Assembly (NCBI GenBank): GCA_031276355.1
Contig: JAISNC010000110.1
Span: 1-33,206 of the forward strand
Direction of reading: 5' to 3'
Origin: Odoribacteraceae bacterium
Lineage (GTDB): Bacteria > Bacteroidota > Bacteroidia > Bacteroidales > Marinifilaceae
DNA length: 33,206 nt
Shown one piece after another: positions 1 through 7,831 of the stretch; the first letter of the stretch is position 1; every line of letters begins with the position of its first letter. The notes beneath the pieces are model-generated. The model had not been told where the DNA came from. It did not search any database and worked only from the letters and a program-made list of their open reading frames with translations. The translations under genes and the position numbers were made by a program.

Positions 1-402
1 CAGCGTGGTGACGCTACCCAGCGCGGCGTTGAGCACGTCGGAATGGGTGTTGGCTATCAGCACGCACTTGTACTTTTTGCTTCCCGTGGGCTTGATCACC
101 GCGACCGCCGTGGGATTAGAGGCGGGCATCAAGTAATAACGGGGCGAGCCGACCCGTTGCCCGTTCTCGTTGAATTGCAACAACCAGAAGTCCTTGACGA
201 CGGTGCCGGTGCCCTCGTCCACCTCCAGCGGGTCGGGCAAGGCCCGCGAGCCGGCCAGGCCGGGGGTCTCGGACGCCGCGGGGAGAGAGAGGGTGATCGT
301 GGCCTTGCGGCCCTCGTTGCCGGTGGAGCCCACCGGCTCGTCCGCGCACGACAAGGCCGCGAGGGCCGCCAACGCGAGCGTGCAAATTCGTGACGTGTTC
401 AT
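1..402 (-). CDS. Fimbrillin-like (Mfa/DUF4906-type) lipoprotein, N-terminal part
   Basis: The first 134 codons of a minus-strand gene read from an ATG at 402 to the window edge; the 3' end is missing. The N-terminus (MNTSRICTLALAALAALSC) is a signal peptide ending in a lipobox with Cys19, so this is a predicted surface or periplasmic lipoprotein. The following segment has beta-rich text such as KDFWLLQFNENGQ and CVLIANTHSDVL. This resembles the N-terminal domain of Bacteroidales fimbrillin and fimbrial tip proteins (Mfa1/DUF4906 group), which are lipidated before assembly into type V pili. The family call is by motif memory only. A promoter-like TACTTTTG lies about 100 bases upstream. No neighbouring fimbrial gene is visible because the window ends here. 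Confidence 0.5.
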   Translation of the reverse strand, partial: MNTSRICTLALAALAALSCADEPVGSTGNEGRKATITLSLPAASETPGLAGSRALPDPLEVDEGTGTVVKDFWLLQFNENGQRVGSPRYYLMPASNPTAVAVIKPTGSKKYKCVLIANTHSDVLNAALGSVTTL

Positions 403-503
403 GCTATTCCTGTGTTTATAGTTTATCATTTTCTTTCGTCTCGTTTATCATTCCCCGGGGGGTGTCGCCCGCCCGCGAATCATCAATCCGCAATTTTCTG
501 GTA

Positions 504-511
504 CAAAAGTA
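504..511 (-). promoter_or_regulatory. -7 promoter element of the fimbrillin-like gene
   Basis: The minus strand reads TACTTTTG, a perfect match to the Bacteroidetes -7 consensus TAnnTTTG, roughly 100 bases before the ATG at 402. No TTTG sits exactly 19 bases upstream (the nearest TTG triplets are about 15 and 22 bases away), so the -33 half is weak. Confidence 0.45.
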
Positions 512-566
512 TGAAAAGTAATAATACAAGATACAAAATCAGTCATTTTTTTTCGCCCGCCCCGCT

Positions 567-932
567 TTGATCGGGCACATCGAAGTCAATCACCGGTTGA
601 ATGAATACAAACGCCGGGCACGTGAAAGGCTAACCTCTGAAGAAGGAATCAGGCACGGGGTCAGGCGGTGCGTGGAACCCGAGGCAGTCTTCGGTCAAGT
701 GAAATACAACATGGCCTACCGACGCTTCCGACACTTTGGGAAAGACAAGGTTACAATGGGCTTTACCTTCTTTGCCACGGCCTTTAACCTCAAAAAACCA
801 TGTACAAAACTTGAAAAAGCAGGAAATGGAGGCTTTGCTCGCTTGATAATCGCCATTTTCAGGCTCTTTGTCGACCGATATGGCTGGATGCGGCCAACTT
901 ACTACCGAACAAACAAAAAGATCGCCGCGTAG
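567..932 (+). pseudogene. IS1182-family transposase, C-terminal remnant
   Basis: This frame encodes about 120 residues matching the C-terminal end of Bacteroidetes IS1182-type DDE transposases: IEVNHRLNEYKRRARERL, then EPEAVFGQVKYNMAYRRFRHFG, which carries the last catalytic Glu, then a FFATAFNLKK segment. Full-length members are several hundred residues, so the N-terminal part with the first two catalytic Asp residues is missing. The only start available is a TTG, and similarity seems to begin just after it, which fits a truncation breakpoint near 575. The reading frame is otherwise intact to a TAG at 932. It is a non-functional fossil, and its base composition is less GC-rich than the flanking genes. 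Confidence 0.8.
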
Positions 933-1003
933 AGAGAACCGTACAAAGACTCTTAGGATGGTGATAGAAAAAGAGGATGTGCCTGTTTTGACACACCCTC
1001 TTA
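567..1003 (+). mobile_element. Truncated IS1182-like element with one surviving end
   Basis: The transposase remnant is followed by an imperfect palindrome at 971-1002 (AAGAGGATGTG, 10-base loop, CACACCCTCTT; one mismatch in the 11-bp stem). It sits where the right end of such an element would be. The left end has been lost together with most of the transposase gene. I cannot see a target duplication because only one end remains. Confidence 0.55.
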
Positions 1004-1115
1004 GGAAAAAAGTTTTTACTTCGCGGTTGTCATGAAAAATAAGAAACAAACGCTACTTGCATCTGCCTTGTTTGGTTTTTTCCCGGATATCTATCGGATC
1101 GGTCGTTTTTATTTA

Positions 1116-1123
1116 TACATTTG
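1116..1123 (+). promoter_or_regulatory. Candidate -7 element (TACATTTG)
   Basis: TACATTTG matches TAnnTTTG and lies 18 bases before the ATG at 1142. No TTTG is seen at the expected -33 distance, so this is a weak call, and the resulting leader would be very short. Confidence 0.3.
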
Positions 1124-1141
1124 CTCTCGTTATTTTTTAGC

Positions 1142-1513
1142 ATGGTACGATTGGGAAAACACGGGATCTTGTTACTCTTGACCCTGCTCTACCTGGGGCA
1201 CGGGATCAGCGCTTGTCACTACGCGTCGTCGCGCCCGGTGACGGGAGAGGAAGCGTCGGGAGGCGAGCGGGCTTACCGGGAGTTGGCTACCATCCCCGGT
1301 GGGGCGGTGATGGGGCAGGGGAGTCACCTGACGATCCACGTGGAGCCTGCTTTCCGTTGTCCCCCGCGGGATGCCCGTCCGATGCTGGAACAGGCGCACG
1401 AACGCGCCCTCGTGCCGCGCTACAACTACATGGAGTCATCTTACCTACTCTCGTTCGCGCTGAGGCAGGACGCGGGATACTACGTCTTCTCCCTGCGCGA
1501 GATCCTCGTGTGA
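1142..1513 (+). CDS. Hypothetical small secreted protein
   Basis: A 123-residue protein. I chose the ATG at 1142 over an upstream TTG because it directly begins a classical signal peptide: MVRLGKHG, then a Leu-rich stretch (ILLLLTLLYLGHGISAC). The Cys after ISA could be a lipobox residue. The mature part is polar and contains GSHLTIHVEP and a YNYMESSYLLSF segment. I do not recognise a family. It lies between an IS remnant and another small membrane protein on the same strand, with 85 bases to the next gene, so the two may be co-transcribed. Confidence 0.5.
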   Translation: MVRLGKHGILLLLTLLYLGHGISACHYASSRPVTGEEASGGERAYRELATIPGGAVMGQGSHLTIHVEPAFRCPPRDARPMLEQAHERALVPRYNYMESSYLLSFALRQDAGYYVFSLREILV

Positions 1514-1598
1514 TCTGCTTTTCCGTTCGCTGTTTTGTCTCGCGGGGCCGGTGGTCCCGCGCGGGACGTTATTTATAGTATAAAAAATAAAACACAAG

Positions 1599-2126
1599 AT
1601 GATGGAAAAGTATGATTATATAGAAGACGTGATTTTGACGGTGGATGAGGGAAATGTCGTGAAGAAAAGCAAGCCGCTGGCTTTGGCGTTGATCGTGTTG
1701 TTAGTGGGAGTGGTGGCCCTCTATTTCAGTGTCACCGTGGAGAAGACGGGGGAGGGAGTCCTCTCCTCGTTGTTACTCGTGGCGGGGCTTTTATTGCTCG
1801 TGACGGGGCTTGTCCTTGTCATCGTGAAGAAGGGCCGGTACCTGTATCGCCCGACGGGCCAAGGCTTGAAAAAATACAAGGTATATATCGCCCCGGAGAA
1901 CTCGTTCAAGTTACAGCGGGTGTTACAGGAGAAGAGTTACGGCGAGTTGAAGGCCTTGCGCCAGCCCAACGCGTCGAACTTGAGCCTGGAGATTTTCTTG
2001 TCCGACGACCGGGAGTATGCCCTGCTGCAGTCCCTGGAATTTATCCCGTATAACGACGTGCCCACGACTCCGGTGATTGTCTGCCGCGGCGAAGAGGTGC
2101 GGGCCTTGGCCGACGCGATCCGGTGA
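1599..2126 (+). CDS. Hypothetical two-helix membrane protein
   Basis: A 175-residue protein whose start is the first of two adjacent ATG codons. After a charged N-terminus of about 25 residues there are two hydrophobic helices (about residues 26-46 and 54-74), then a soluble C-terminal domain of about 100 residues with KVYIAPENSF and SLEIFLSDDREYALLQ. This looks like an inner-membrane protein with a cytoplasmic tail. I do not recognise a family. The stop codon (2124-2126) abuts the stop of the converging cca gene at 2127 with no spacer and no terminator, so the two transcripts probably overlap. Confidence 0.6.
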   Translation: MMEKYDYIEDVILTVDEGNVVKKSKPLALALIVLLVGVVALYFSVTVEKTGEGVLSSLLLVAGLLLLVTGLVLVIVKKGRYLYRPTGQGLKKYKVYIAPENSFKLQRVLQEKSYGELKALRQPNASNLSLEIFLSDDREYALLQSLEFIPYNDVPTTPVIVCRGEEVRALADAIR

Positions 2127-3548
2127 TCACGGGGTGATCCCCAGGCGCTCGGCCACGGCGAACATGTAGGCCCGCGCCTCGTCCGGGTTGTTCCCGATAA
2201 TGCCGTCAAGGATCGCCTCCTTGATGGCATTTTTTATTTCTCCCACCTGCTTGCAGGGGGGGAGGTGGAAGGTCGTCATGATCTCTTCACCGCTGACGGG
2301 AGGCTGGAAATCGCGGATGGCATCTTTCTCCTCGACCTCTTTCAGTTTCCGGCGGACGACCTGGAAGTTGGCCAGGAAGCGCTTGACTTTCGCCTCGTTC
2401 TTGGAGGTGATGTCGGCCTCGGCCAGCAACATGAGGTCTTCGATGTCATCGCCCGCGTCGAAGAGCAGGCGGCGCACGGCGGAGTCGGTGACCTCCTCTT
2501 CCGAGAGGACGATGGGACGCATGTGGAGGAAGACAAGTTTCTGGACGTATTTCATCTTCTCGTTGAGCGGTAGCTTCAGGCGACGGAAGATGCGCTCTAC
2601 CATTCGCTCGCCAACGTGGTTGTGACCGTGGAATGTCCACCCTTGTCCCTCCACGAACCGTTTGGTGGCCGGTTTGGCGATGTCGTGGAGCAGGGCGGCC
2701 CAGCGTAGCCACGGGTTCTCGGAGCGCTCGCTCACGCCGTCGACCACGGCCAGCGTGTGATAGAAGTTGTCCTTGTGGCCGATGCCATCGACCTGCTCCA
2801 CGCCTTTCAGCGCGACGAGTTCCGGGAAGAAGATCCCCAGTAGCCCGGCCTTGTCGAGCATCTGGATACCCGTGGAGGGGCGAGGGGCGGCGATGATCTT
2901 GTTAAATTCGTCCATGATGCGCTCCCCGGAGACGATCTTGAGGCGCTCCCGGTTGGCCTTGATCCCCTCGAAGGTGGGGGTGTCGATCCGGAAGTCCAGC
3001 CGCGTGGCGAAGCGCACGGCCCGCATCATGCGCAGGGGGTCGTCCGAGAAGGTGACCAACGGGTCGAGGGGCGTGCGAATCACGCCGTCGTGGAGATCTT
3101 GTAGCCCGTTGAAGGGGTCGATGAGGCGCTCGCGGTCGTTCCGGTCCAGCGAGAGGGCGAGGGCGTTGATGGTGAAGTCGCGCCGGCGCTGGTCGTCCTC
3201 TAAGGAGCCTGCTTCCACGACGGGGTTCCGGGACCCGGGGGTGTACGACTCCTTGCGCGCTCCCACGAACTCGAGCTCTATCCCCTTGTATTTGAACATG
3301 GCCGTGCCGTAGGTCTTGAAGACCGACAGCCGCGCGTTGCCGAACTTCCGGGCCGCTTTTTCGGCGATCTCGATGCCGTCGCCCAGGACGACGATGTCGA
3401 TGTCTTTCGAGGGGCGCTTGAGGAGGAGATCGCGGACGAAGCCCCCGATGACGAATAGTTTCACTCCCTCTTCGGCCGCCACGTCCGAGAGCGTGTCGAA
3501 GATCCGGGTTTGCAGGCGCGTGAACATGGGCGGCGGGTATTTAGACAA
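2127..3548 (-). CDS. cca: CCA tRNA nucleotidyltransferase with HD domain
   Basis: A 473-residue class II nucleotidyltransferase that adds or repairs the 3' CCA of tRNAs. The palm shows GGFVRD (35-40) and the metal-binding D-x-D (49-51, in SKDIDIVV). The head shows RRRDFTINALA (121-131), which in this family reads the ribose and template, followed by RAVRFATRLDF. An HD phosphohydrolase-like domain follows, with LLHDIAKPATKR (His-Asp at 288-289) and a later HMRP segment. Length and domain order match bacterial CCA/poly(A) polymerase family proteins with an HD domain. Its 5' end overlaps the end of rnfA by 8 bases, so it is the last gene of the era-rnf run. The tRNA-Leu in this window already encodes CCA, so repair is as likely a role as de novo addition. 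Confidence 0.93.
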   Translation of the reverse strand: MSKYPPPMFTRLQTRIFDTLSDVAAEEGVKLFVIGGFVRDLLLKRPSKDIDIVVLGDGIEIAEKAARKFGNARLSVFKTYGTAMFKYKGIELEFVGARKESYTPGSRNPVVEAGSLEDDQRRRDFTINALALSLDRNDRERLIDPFNGLQDLHDGVIRTPLDPLVTFSDDPLRMMRAVRFATRLDFRIDTPTFEGIKANRERLKIVSGERIMDEFNKIIAAPRPSTGIQMLDKAGLLGIFFPELVALKGVEQVDGIGHKDNFYHTLAVVDGVSERSENPWLRWAALLHDIAKPATKRFVEGQGWTFHGHNHVGERMVERIFRRLKLPLNEKMKYVQKLVFLHMRPIVLSEEEVTDSAVRRLLFDAGDDIEDLMLLAEADITSKNEAKVKRFLANFQVVRRKLKEVEEKDAIRDFQPPVSGEEIMTTFHLPPCKQVGEIKNAIKEAILDGIIGNNPDEARAYMFAVAERLGITP

Positions 3549-4113
3549 TCCCGGAAAAACCCATGAAGGCCATCGCCAGCAACCCGGCGGTGATCAGCGA
3601 GATCGCCGGGCCTTGCAAGCCTGCCGGCACGCGGGTGAAGGCCAGTTGCTCGCGTATCCCGGCGAAGATGACGAGCGCCAGCCCGAAGCCCAGGGCCGTG
3701 GAGGCGGAGAAGACGACCGATTGGAGCAGGGTGTACTCTTTCTGTATGACCATGATCGCTACACCCAGCACGCAGCAGTTCGTGGTGATCAGGGGCAGGA
3801 ACACGCCCAGTGCCTGGTAGAGCGACGGGGTGGCCTTCTTCAGGATGATCTCGACCATTTGCACGAGCGCGGCGATGACGAGGATGAAGGTGATGGTCTG
3901 CATGAAGGCGATGTCCAGCGGGTCGAGGATCGTTTTCTGGATGATAAAGGTGACCAGCGTAGCCAGGATCATCACGAAAGTGACGGCTCCCGTCATGCCC
4001 AGCGCCGTGGGCACGCTCTTGGATACCCCGAGGAAGGGGCAGATCCCCAGGAATTGCGCGAGGACGATGTTGTTGACAAATACCGCGGTGATAAATATGA
4101 GCACGTATTCCAT
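3541..4113 (-). CDS. rnfA: Rnf electron transport complex subunit RnfA
   Basis: A 190-residue integral membrane protein of the expected RnfA/RsxA length. It begins MEYVLIFITAVFVNNIVLAQ followed by FLGICPFLGVSKSV. The NNIVLAQFLGICPF signature includes the conserved Cys thought to help bind a membrane-embedded iron-sulfur centre between RnfA and RnfE. Six hydrophobic segments are visible, and the central NCCVLGVA segment is also typical. RnfA and RnfE are inverted-topology homologues forming the ion-translocating core of ferredoxin:NAD+ oxidoreductase. It is separated from rnfE by 9 bases and overlaps cca by 8 bases, so it is translated as part of a tight operon. Confidence 0.95.
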   Translation of the reverse strand: MEYVLIFITAVFVNNIVLAQFLGICPFLGVSKSVPTALGMTGAVTFVMILATLVTFIIQKTILDPLDIAFMQTITFILVIAALVQMVEIILKKATPSLYQALGVFLPLITTNCCVLGVAIMVIQKEYTLLQSVVFSASTALGFGLALVIFAGIREQLAFTRVPAGLQGPAISLITAGLLAMAFMGFSGIV

Positions 4114-4122
4114 ATCCGGTGG

Positions 4123-4710
4123 TTATAAAGATTTCTTTATCTTGTTGATGATCGCGATCAGGTAGCCCAGCGCGATGAAAGCTCCCGGTGCCAGCACGAA
4201 GACGAGTATCCCGTAGTTCTCGTCGTAGAGGGTGGCGTTGAAGAGTTTCCCGCTTCCCAGGATCTCCCGCGTGCTGCCCAGCAGGGCCAGGCCCAGCGTG
4301 AAGCCCAGTCCCATGCCCAGCCCGTCGAGGAGGGAGGAGAGGGGGGTGTTCTTGGCCGCGAACGCCTCGGCGCGGCCGAGGACGATGCAGTTGACCACGA
4401 TCAGCGGGATGAAGATGCCGAGGGCCTCGTGCAACGCGGGCAGGTAGGCCGCCATGCATATCTCCAGGATGGTCACTACCGTGGCGATGATCACGATGTA
4501 GCCCGGTATACGGATCTTGTCGGGGATCAGGTTGCTCACCAGCGAGATGGTCACGTTCGAGAGGAGGAGCACGAAGGTCGTGGCCAGGCCCATGCCCAGC
4601 CCGTTGATCGCCGAGGTGGTGACTCCCAGCGTGGGACACATGCCCAGCAGGAGGACGAAGACGGGGTTCTCCTTGAAAAGCCCGTTAGAGAAGATCTTCC
4701 AGTTATTCAT
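4123..4710 (-). CDS. rnfE: Rnf electron transport complex subunit RnfE
   Basis: A 195-residue membrane protein starting MNNWKIFSNGLFKENPVFVL. The longer frame extending upstream to 4980 is only the out-of-frame tail of rnfG, and the ATG at 4710 gives the normal family length. The signature LLGMCPTLGVTTSAINGLGMG holds the conserved Cys paired with that of RnfA, and IPLIVVNCIVLGRAEAFAA is typical of RnfE/RsxE. It has six predicted helices. The start overlaps the last codons of rnfG by 8 bases, suggesting translational coupling. Confidence 0.94.
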   Translation of the reverse strand: MNNWKIFSNGLFKENPVFVLLLGMCPTLGVTTSAINGLGMGLATTFVLLLSNVTISLVSNLIPDKIRIPGYIVIIATVVTILEICMAAYLPALHEALGIFIPLIVVNCIVLGRAEAFAAKNTPLSSLLDGLGMGLGFTLGLALLGSTREILGSGKLFNATLYDENYGILVFVLAPGAFIALGYLIAIINKIKKSL

Positions 4711-5476
4711 GGCGCGCGGGTGAAAGGTGGGTCGTGTCGGGAAGGGAGGTGTCCGTCCGGGAGGGGTCGTCGACCCGGGTGGCTCCCGATGAGGCATCGG
4801 GTTCTTCCACGGGCGTGGCTCCCGTGGTAGCGTCAGGTTGTTCGACGGGCGTGGCCCCGGGGGATGCCTCGAGGCCCGTCGCCCCGGAGACGGCATCCGC
4901 GTTGCCGCTGAGCGCGCCGCTGGCCCGGTTGACGGCATCCAGGAACGCCCGCGAGGAGACGGTGGCGGCGGTGATGGCATCGATCTCGCCGCCGTCTTTA
5001 CGTGCCCGTAAGCCTTTGCTGCCGGGAATCTGGCCGGTGATGTCGCCCTTGTTGCCCCTGGCGAACCAGGTGCTCATCTTGGAGCCCAGCCCGGGTGTCT
5101 CCTTGTGTTCCAAGACGGTGTAGTTGTAGACGGCCCCGTCGGGGGTGAAGCCGATCATGAGCCAGATAGGCCCGCTGTACCCGTTGTTGGAGTAACTTTT
5201 CACGGCCGTTCCTACTCGCTCCCCCTCCCGGCTGGCGGGGAAGAGTACCAGCGTGCCCCCGTCGGGGGTGATCAACGTGTCGCTCTCCTCCATCGGGTTG
5301 TTGTCGAACGCGGGGAGCACGTCCCGGATGGCTTTCAGTTGATTCTGTAATCTTACCTCGTTGAGTTTCTCGGCGGTGAGCGCGTTGATGCTGGCCACGG
5401 AGAGCGAGGAGAAGAGGGTGATGGCGCACAGCACCAGCACCATGTTCTTGAAATTTGATTCTAATCTCTTTTCCAT
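4703..5476 (-). CDS. rnfG: Rnf complex FMN-binding subunit RnfG with repeat tail
   Basis: A 257-residue protein. One N-terminal helix (about 11-30) anchors it to the membrane, followed by an FMN-binding domain on the outer face. The conserved ETPGLGSKM segment lies at 126-134, and the covalent flavin site is D166-A-I-T-A-A-T172-V-S, with Thr172 the expected FMN-phosphate acceptor added by ApbE. The usual motif is S/T-G-A-T; here the Gly is Ala. Typical RnfG proteins end soon after this site. This one continues for about 70 residues through a low-complexity tail with DAVSGAT (194-200), SPGAT (205-209), DATTGAT (215-221) and DASSGAT (228-234), each followed by an acidic or proline-rich stretch. 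These look like extra copies of a flavinylation motif. The gene is 12 bases downstream of rnfD and overlaps rnfE. Confidence 0.93.
   Translation of the reverse strand: MEKRLESNFKNMVLVLCAITLFSSLSVASINALTAEKLNEVRLQNQLKAIRDVLPAFDNNPMEESDTLITPDGGTLVLFPASREGERVGTAVKSYSNNGYSGPIWLMIGFTPDGAVYNYTVLEHKETPGLGSKMSTWFARGNKGDITGQIPGSKGLRARKDGGEIDAITAATVSSRAFLDAVNRASGALSGNADAVSGATGLEASPGATPVEQPDATTGATPVEEPDASSGATRVDDPSRTDTSLPDTTHLSPARHE
4775..4897 (-). repeat. rnfG: Degenerate in-frame repeats in the rnfG tail
   Basis: This part of rnfG repeats a short unit encoding (D/E)-A-x-x-G-A-T followed by a hydrophobic or charged residue and E/D-rich text. The acceptor-like Thr residues fall at 200, 209, 221 and 234. 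At DNA level the copies share text like GGCGTGGCYCC on the plus strand, so the tail probably grew by slippage or unequal duplication of a GC-rich unit. Confidence 0.7.
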
Positions 5477-5488
5477 GTCATTTCGTTA

Positions 5489-6472
5489 TCAAGCGAATCG
5501 CTTCGGTTTGCAATATTTGTTTATCAGCGGGGTGAAGGCGTTCATGATCAGGATGGCGAATGATACCCCTTCCGGGTAGGCACCGAAGTTCCGGATGATG
5601 ATGGTGAGCGCGCCGATGCCGGTGCCGTAGATCCACATCCCGCGGGGGGACATGGGCGAGGTGACGTAGTCGGTGGCCATGAAGATGGCCCCCAGCATGA
5701 CCCCGCCGGAGAGCAGGTGGAAGAGCGGCCCGGCGTACGCGGGGTCGATCCAGTGGAGGATGCCGGAGAAGAGCGCGATCGCGAGGAAGATAGAGACCGG
5801 GATGTGCCACGTGATGACGCGTTTGATCAGCAGGTAGGCGAATCCCAGCAGGAGCGCGAAGGCGGCTATCTCGCCGAGGCTCCCGCCGATGCCGCTGCCC
5901 GTGCCCAGATCCAGCAGGTCGCGTCCCCCCCCGGCCGGCGAGAATACCTCGACGAAGGGCTTGTGTTCCCGCAAGGCTTGTTTAACGAACACCAGCGGGG
6001 TGGGGCCTGTCACGGCATCCGTGGTCTCGAAGCCGCGCGGCACGGGCCACGTGGTCATCTGCACGGGAAAAGAGATCAGCAGGAAGACACGTCCCACGAG
6101 GGCGGGATTGAAGATGTTGTTGCCCAGGCCGCCGAAGCTCATCTTGCCGATGCCGATGGCCACGAGCGCGCCCAGCATCACGAGCCACAGGGGGATGGTG
6201 GAGGGCAGGTTAAAGGCGAGCAGCACGCCGGTGATGACCGCCGATCCGTCGTCGATCGTGGCGGGTTGCTTGAGCAGGTAGCGCTGGATGGCGTATTCGA
6301 AGAGCATCGCCGACGCTACCGCCGCGATGGTCACGTAGAGCGCTCCCCACCCGAAAAAGAGGATGGAGCAGAGCAACGCCGGGAGCAACGCGACGAGCAC
6401 CCCGTACATGTTCCTCTCGATGGAGTCCCCGCCGTGAACGTGTGGCGAGGGGGATATGATGAGCTTGTTCAT
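5489..6472 (-). CDS. rnfD: Rnf electron transport complex subunit RnfD
   Basis: A 327-residue polytopic membrane protein, normal for RnfD/RsxD. It starts with MNKLIISPSPHVHGGDSIER, and the SPH...H motif is typical. The segment GKMSFGGLGNNIFNPALVGR (109-128) is strongly conserved in NqrB/RnfD. The covalent FMN site is D152-A-V-T-G-P-T158-P-L, with Thr158 the expected acceptor; many homologues have SGATPL here. The C-terminal DYVTSPMSPRGMWIYGTGIG is also typical. RnfD passes electrons between the membrane flavins in the ion pump. It follows rnfC by 18 bases and precedes rnfG by 12. Confidence 0.95.
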   Translation of the reverse strand: MNKLIISPSPHVHGGDSIERNMYGVLVALLPALLCSILFFGWGALYVTIAAVASAMLFEYAIQRYLLKQPATIDDGSAVITGVLLAFNLPSTIPLWLVMLGALVAIGIGKMSFGGLGNNIFNPALVGRVFLLISFPVQMTTWPVPRGFETTDAVTGPTPLVFVKQALREHKPFVEVFSPAGGGRDLLDLGTGSGIGGSLGEIAAFALLLGFAYLLIKRVITWHIPVSIFLAIALFSGILHWIDPAYAGPLFHLLSGGVMLGAIFMATDYVTSPMSPRGMWIYGTGIGALTIIIRNFGAYPEGVSFAILIMNAFTPLINKYCKPKRFA

Positions 6473-6490
6473 GGGATCTATTTCTAAATG

Positions 6491-7831
6491 TCAGGACGGT
6501 TTTCTCGTTTTCATCAGTTGCCCGACGCGGCTCTTGCCCAGCCGGATGATATCTAACAGCGGGCGGTGGGCGGGGCAGGTGAAGTTACAAGAGCCGCACT
6601 CGATGCAATCCATCACCCGCGCGCGCTCCAGCGCTTCCGTTTGCCGGTATTCGCCGAGGGTCATCAGCAGGTAGGGTTCAAGCCCCATGGGGCACGCCTT
6701 CACGCATTTGGTGCAGCGGATGCAGTCGCGGGCGGGTTGCCGGCGTGCCTCGCTTTCCGGTATCACCAGCACGCCGCTCGTCCCCTTCGTGACGACAACG
6801 GCGGTGCTCGTGAGCGCTTTTCCCATCATGGGGCCTCCCGCGATCACCTTGCCGGTGTCGCCGGGCAGCCCGCCCGCGGCCTCGATCAGACAGGCGACGG
6901 GGGTGCCGACGCGGCAGAGGTAGTTCCCCGGTCGCGACAGTGATTTCCCGGTGACGGTCACCACGCGCTCGACCAGGGGCTTGTGCATCGTGATGGCCTC
7001 GTACGCGGCGTAGACCGTGCCGACGTTGTGTACCACGACCCCGACGGAGATGGGGAGCGCCCCCGGCGGGACGCGCCGGCCGGTGATGGCCCGGATCAGT
7101 TGTTTCTCGCCGCCCTGCGGGTATTTCACCTTGAGCGGGCAGACCTCGATGCCCAGCGCGTGTTTCATGACGGCTTCCCGCATCCCCGCGAGGGCATCCG
7201 GCTTGTTGTTCTCGATGCCGATGACGGCTTGTTCTACCCCCAGCGCTTTCATCAGGAAGCGGGTGCCGATCAGCAATTCGCGGCTCTTCTCGATCATCAG
7301 CCGGTGATCCGCCGTCAAGAAAGGCTCGCACTCCACGCCGTTGATGATCAGCAGGCCCGGCTCGCTGCCGGGGGGCGGCGAGAGTTTCACGCGCGTGGGG
7401 AAGGTGGCCCCCCCCATCCCGACGATCCCCGCCGCCTGGATGGCCGCCAGTATCTCTTCCCTGGAAAAGGCCGAGAGGTGGCGGCCGGGGGACTCCTGCC
7501 GGCTGACGCTCGCGTCCCACTCGTCGCCCTCCACGCGGATCACGACGGCGGGACGGGCGTACCCGCTGGCATCGACGACCGCCTCGATGTCGAGCACGGT
7601 GCCGGAGACGGAGCTGTGCACGTTGGCGGAGATGGGGCCGACGGCCTCGCCGATGAGTTGCCCGGCTTTCACGCGATCCCCTTTTTTCACCAGGGGCGTC
7701 GCCGGGACACCGATGTGTTGCGATAACGGTATCGCCACCCGTTCCGGCAGGGGGAGCGGGACGGTGGCCTCCCGCGACGATAATTTGTCGGCCGGGGGGT
7801 GGATCCCTCCCGGGGTAAATGTTTTCAGCAC
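6491..7831 (-). CDS. rnfC: Rnf electron transport complex subunit RnfC
   Basis: A 446-residue peripheral subunit that docks NADH and FMN and is homologous to complex I NuoF. I chose a GTG start at 7831, giving (M)LKTFTPGGIHP, the normal N-terminus; the open frame running further upstream is a shadow of rnfB. The glycine-rich nucleotide or flavin loop GMGGATFPT is at 138-146, followed by INGVECEPFLTADHR. Two [4Fe-4S] motifs lie at Cys370/373/376/380 and Cys409/412/415/419. The C-terminus ends shortly after, without the long repeat tail found in proteobacterial RnfC. The start overlaps the end of rnfB by 7 bases. Confidence 0.93.
   Translation of the reverse strand: MLKTFTPGGIHPPADKLSSREATVPLPLPERVAIPLSQHIGVPATPLVKKGDRVKAGQLIGEAVGPISANVHSSVSGTVLDIEAVVDASGYARPAVVIRVEGDEWDASVSRQESPGRHLSAFSREEILAAIQAAGIVGMGGATFPTRVKLSPPPGSEPGLLIINGVECEPFLTADHRLMIEKSRELLIGTRFLMKALGVEQAVIGIENNKPDALAGMREAVMKHALGIEVCPLKVKYPQGGEKQLIRAITGRRVPPGALPISVGVVVHNVGTVYAAYEAITMHKPLVERVVTVTGKSLSRPGNYLCRVGTPVACLIEAAGGLPGDTGKVIAGGPMMGKALTSTAVVVTKGTSGVLVIPESEARRQPARDCIRCTKCVKACPMGLEPYLLMTLGEYRQTEALERARVMDCIECGSCNFTCPAHRPLLDIIRLGKSRVGQLMKTRKPS

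Noticed and set aside
1032-1178. Short plus ORF beginning MKNKKQTLLASALFGFF
   Set aside because: It looks signal-peptide-like at first but overlaps the next gene's start in another frame and continues as aromatic-rich nonsense.
3461-4639. A 392-codon minus ORF covering rnfA and part of rnfE in another frame
   Set aside because: The text is His/Arg/Gly-rich and resembles nothing, and the true frames give intact RnfA, RnfE and Cca.
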